Of a stretch of 64,000 nt of DNA, positions 63,650-64,000 are shown piece by piece (the first letter of the stretch is position 1; the number at the start of each line of letters is the position of its first letter). This stretch comes from Doris montereyensis. Its lineage: Eukaryota > Mollusca > Gastropoda > Nudibranchia > Dorididae. The DNA lies in NCBI GenBank assembly GCA_037039925.1, contig JAXRKP010000064.1:230001-294000 (forward strand). Reading direction: 5' to 3'. Position numbers and translations under genes: made by a program. The notes beneath the pieces were generated by a model. That model was not told where the DNA came from, did no database searches, and worked only from the letters and a program-made list of their open reading frames with translations.

Positions 63650-63850
63650 GAGTGTTATGACCCGAACACGGCACCTGCTTTTAATCGTCTGTCTCCGATG
63701 GGACTAGGTGGTCGATCCACCTACCTGAACCAGAGGGGGGGGGGGTAGATTTTACTAACAAAAACTCGAGAAAATTTGTCAACCGTTGTCAGGGATCGAA
63801 CTCACTACCTTTTTGGTTGAGGTGTCGACACCCTCTGGACACAAGCCTCC
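63650..63850 (-). mobile_element. SINE family A, partial
   Basis: Minus orientation: ATCGTCTGTCTCCGATGGGA and CTACCTGAACCAG in the body; head region degraded with G- and T-runs near 63850. Confidence 0.78.
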
Positions 63851-64000
63851 TCCCTCCCCCTTTTTTTATTGGGGGGATAAGCTACACCACCCTTAACACC
63901 GGTGATGGACTACGGTTCTTGATTCAACCAAGAAAATTATTTTTGTCATCGAACTTTGCTGGTCTAATAATCATCAAAGAAATAGATATTACATCTCGAA

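Overview
This is a 64 kb piece of an animal nuclear genome: interrupted genes with GT-AG introns, non-LTR retrotransposons, tRNA-headed SINEs, DNA transposons, and many micro- and minisatellites. The two host genes are COPB2 and TRAPPC4. Their divergence from the vertebrate proteins, and the SINE and GA-microsatellite load, suggest an invertebrate, perhaps a mollusc; that last step is inference and nothing here proves the clade.

Region 1 (1-20 kb) has no recognisable host gene. From left to right it holds the 3' part of a Tx1/L1-type LINE whose only visible lesions are two extra bases in A-runs; a decayed RTE-like LINE on the plus strand; a Harbinger transposase remnant; GA arrays and a ~31-35 bp minisatellite; a degenerate Harbinger element with a transposase and a divergent MADF-BESS gene; an ATT array; a 1.5 kb array of 37-bp units; and a 28-bp minisatellite split by a second, minus-strand RTE-like copy. 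Both RTE-like copies are about 3.3 kb and start with ~65-bp 5' monomers (four in one, three in the other).

Region 2 (23.3-48.2 kb, minus strand) is the complete COPB2 gene (coatomer subunit beta-prime). It can be traced in 20 coding exons, from an exon coding only the initiator Met (48151) to a last exon of 12 codons plus stop (23328). Its introns carry SINEs, a Harbinger-type MITE, two intronic minisatellites, a long hairpin next to a splice site, and a SINE whose target-site duplication copied the exon 18 splice donor.

Region 3 (50.06-59.42 kb, plus strand) is the complete TRAPPC4 gene (synbindin, TRAPP tethering complex) in five exons. COPB2 and TRAPPC4 are head to head, 1.9 kb apart, and both act in ER-Golgi vesicle traffic. 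The space between them holds a ~400 bp GA array and shares an 8-bp CRE/UPRE-like motif at both ends.

Region 4 (59.4-64 kb) is repeat-rich and has one possible terminal exon of an unidentified membrane protein on the minus strand.

Many conserved exons of both genes need single-base corrections, mostly in short homopolymers, and in nearly every case the exon length shows the correction restores splice phase. This looks like residual sequencing or assembly error, not gene death, and automatic gene models here will be broken.
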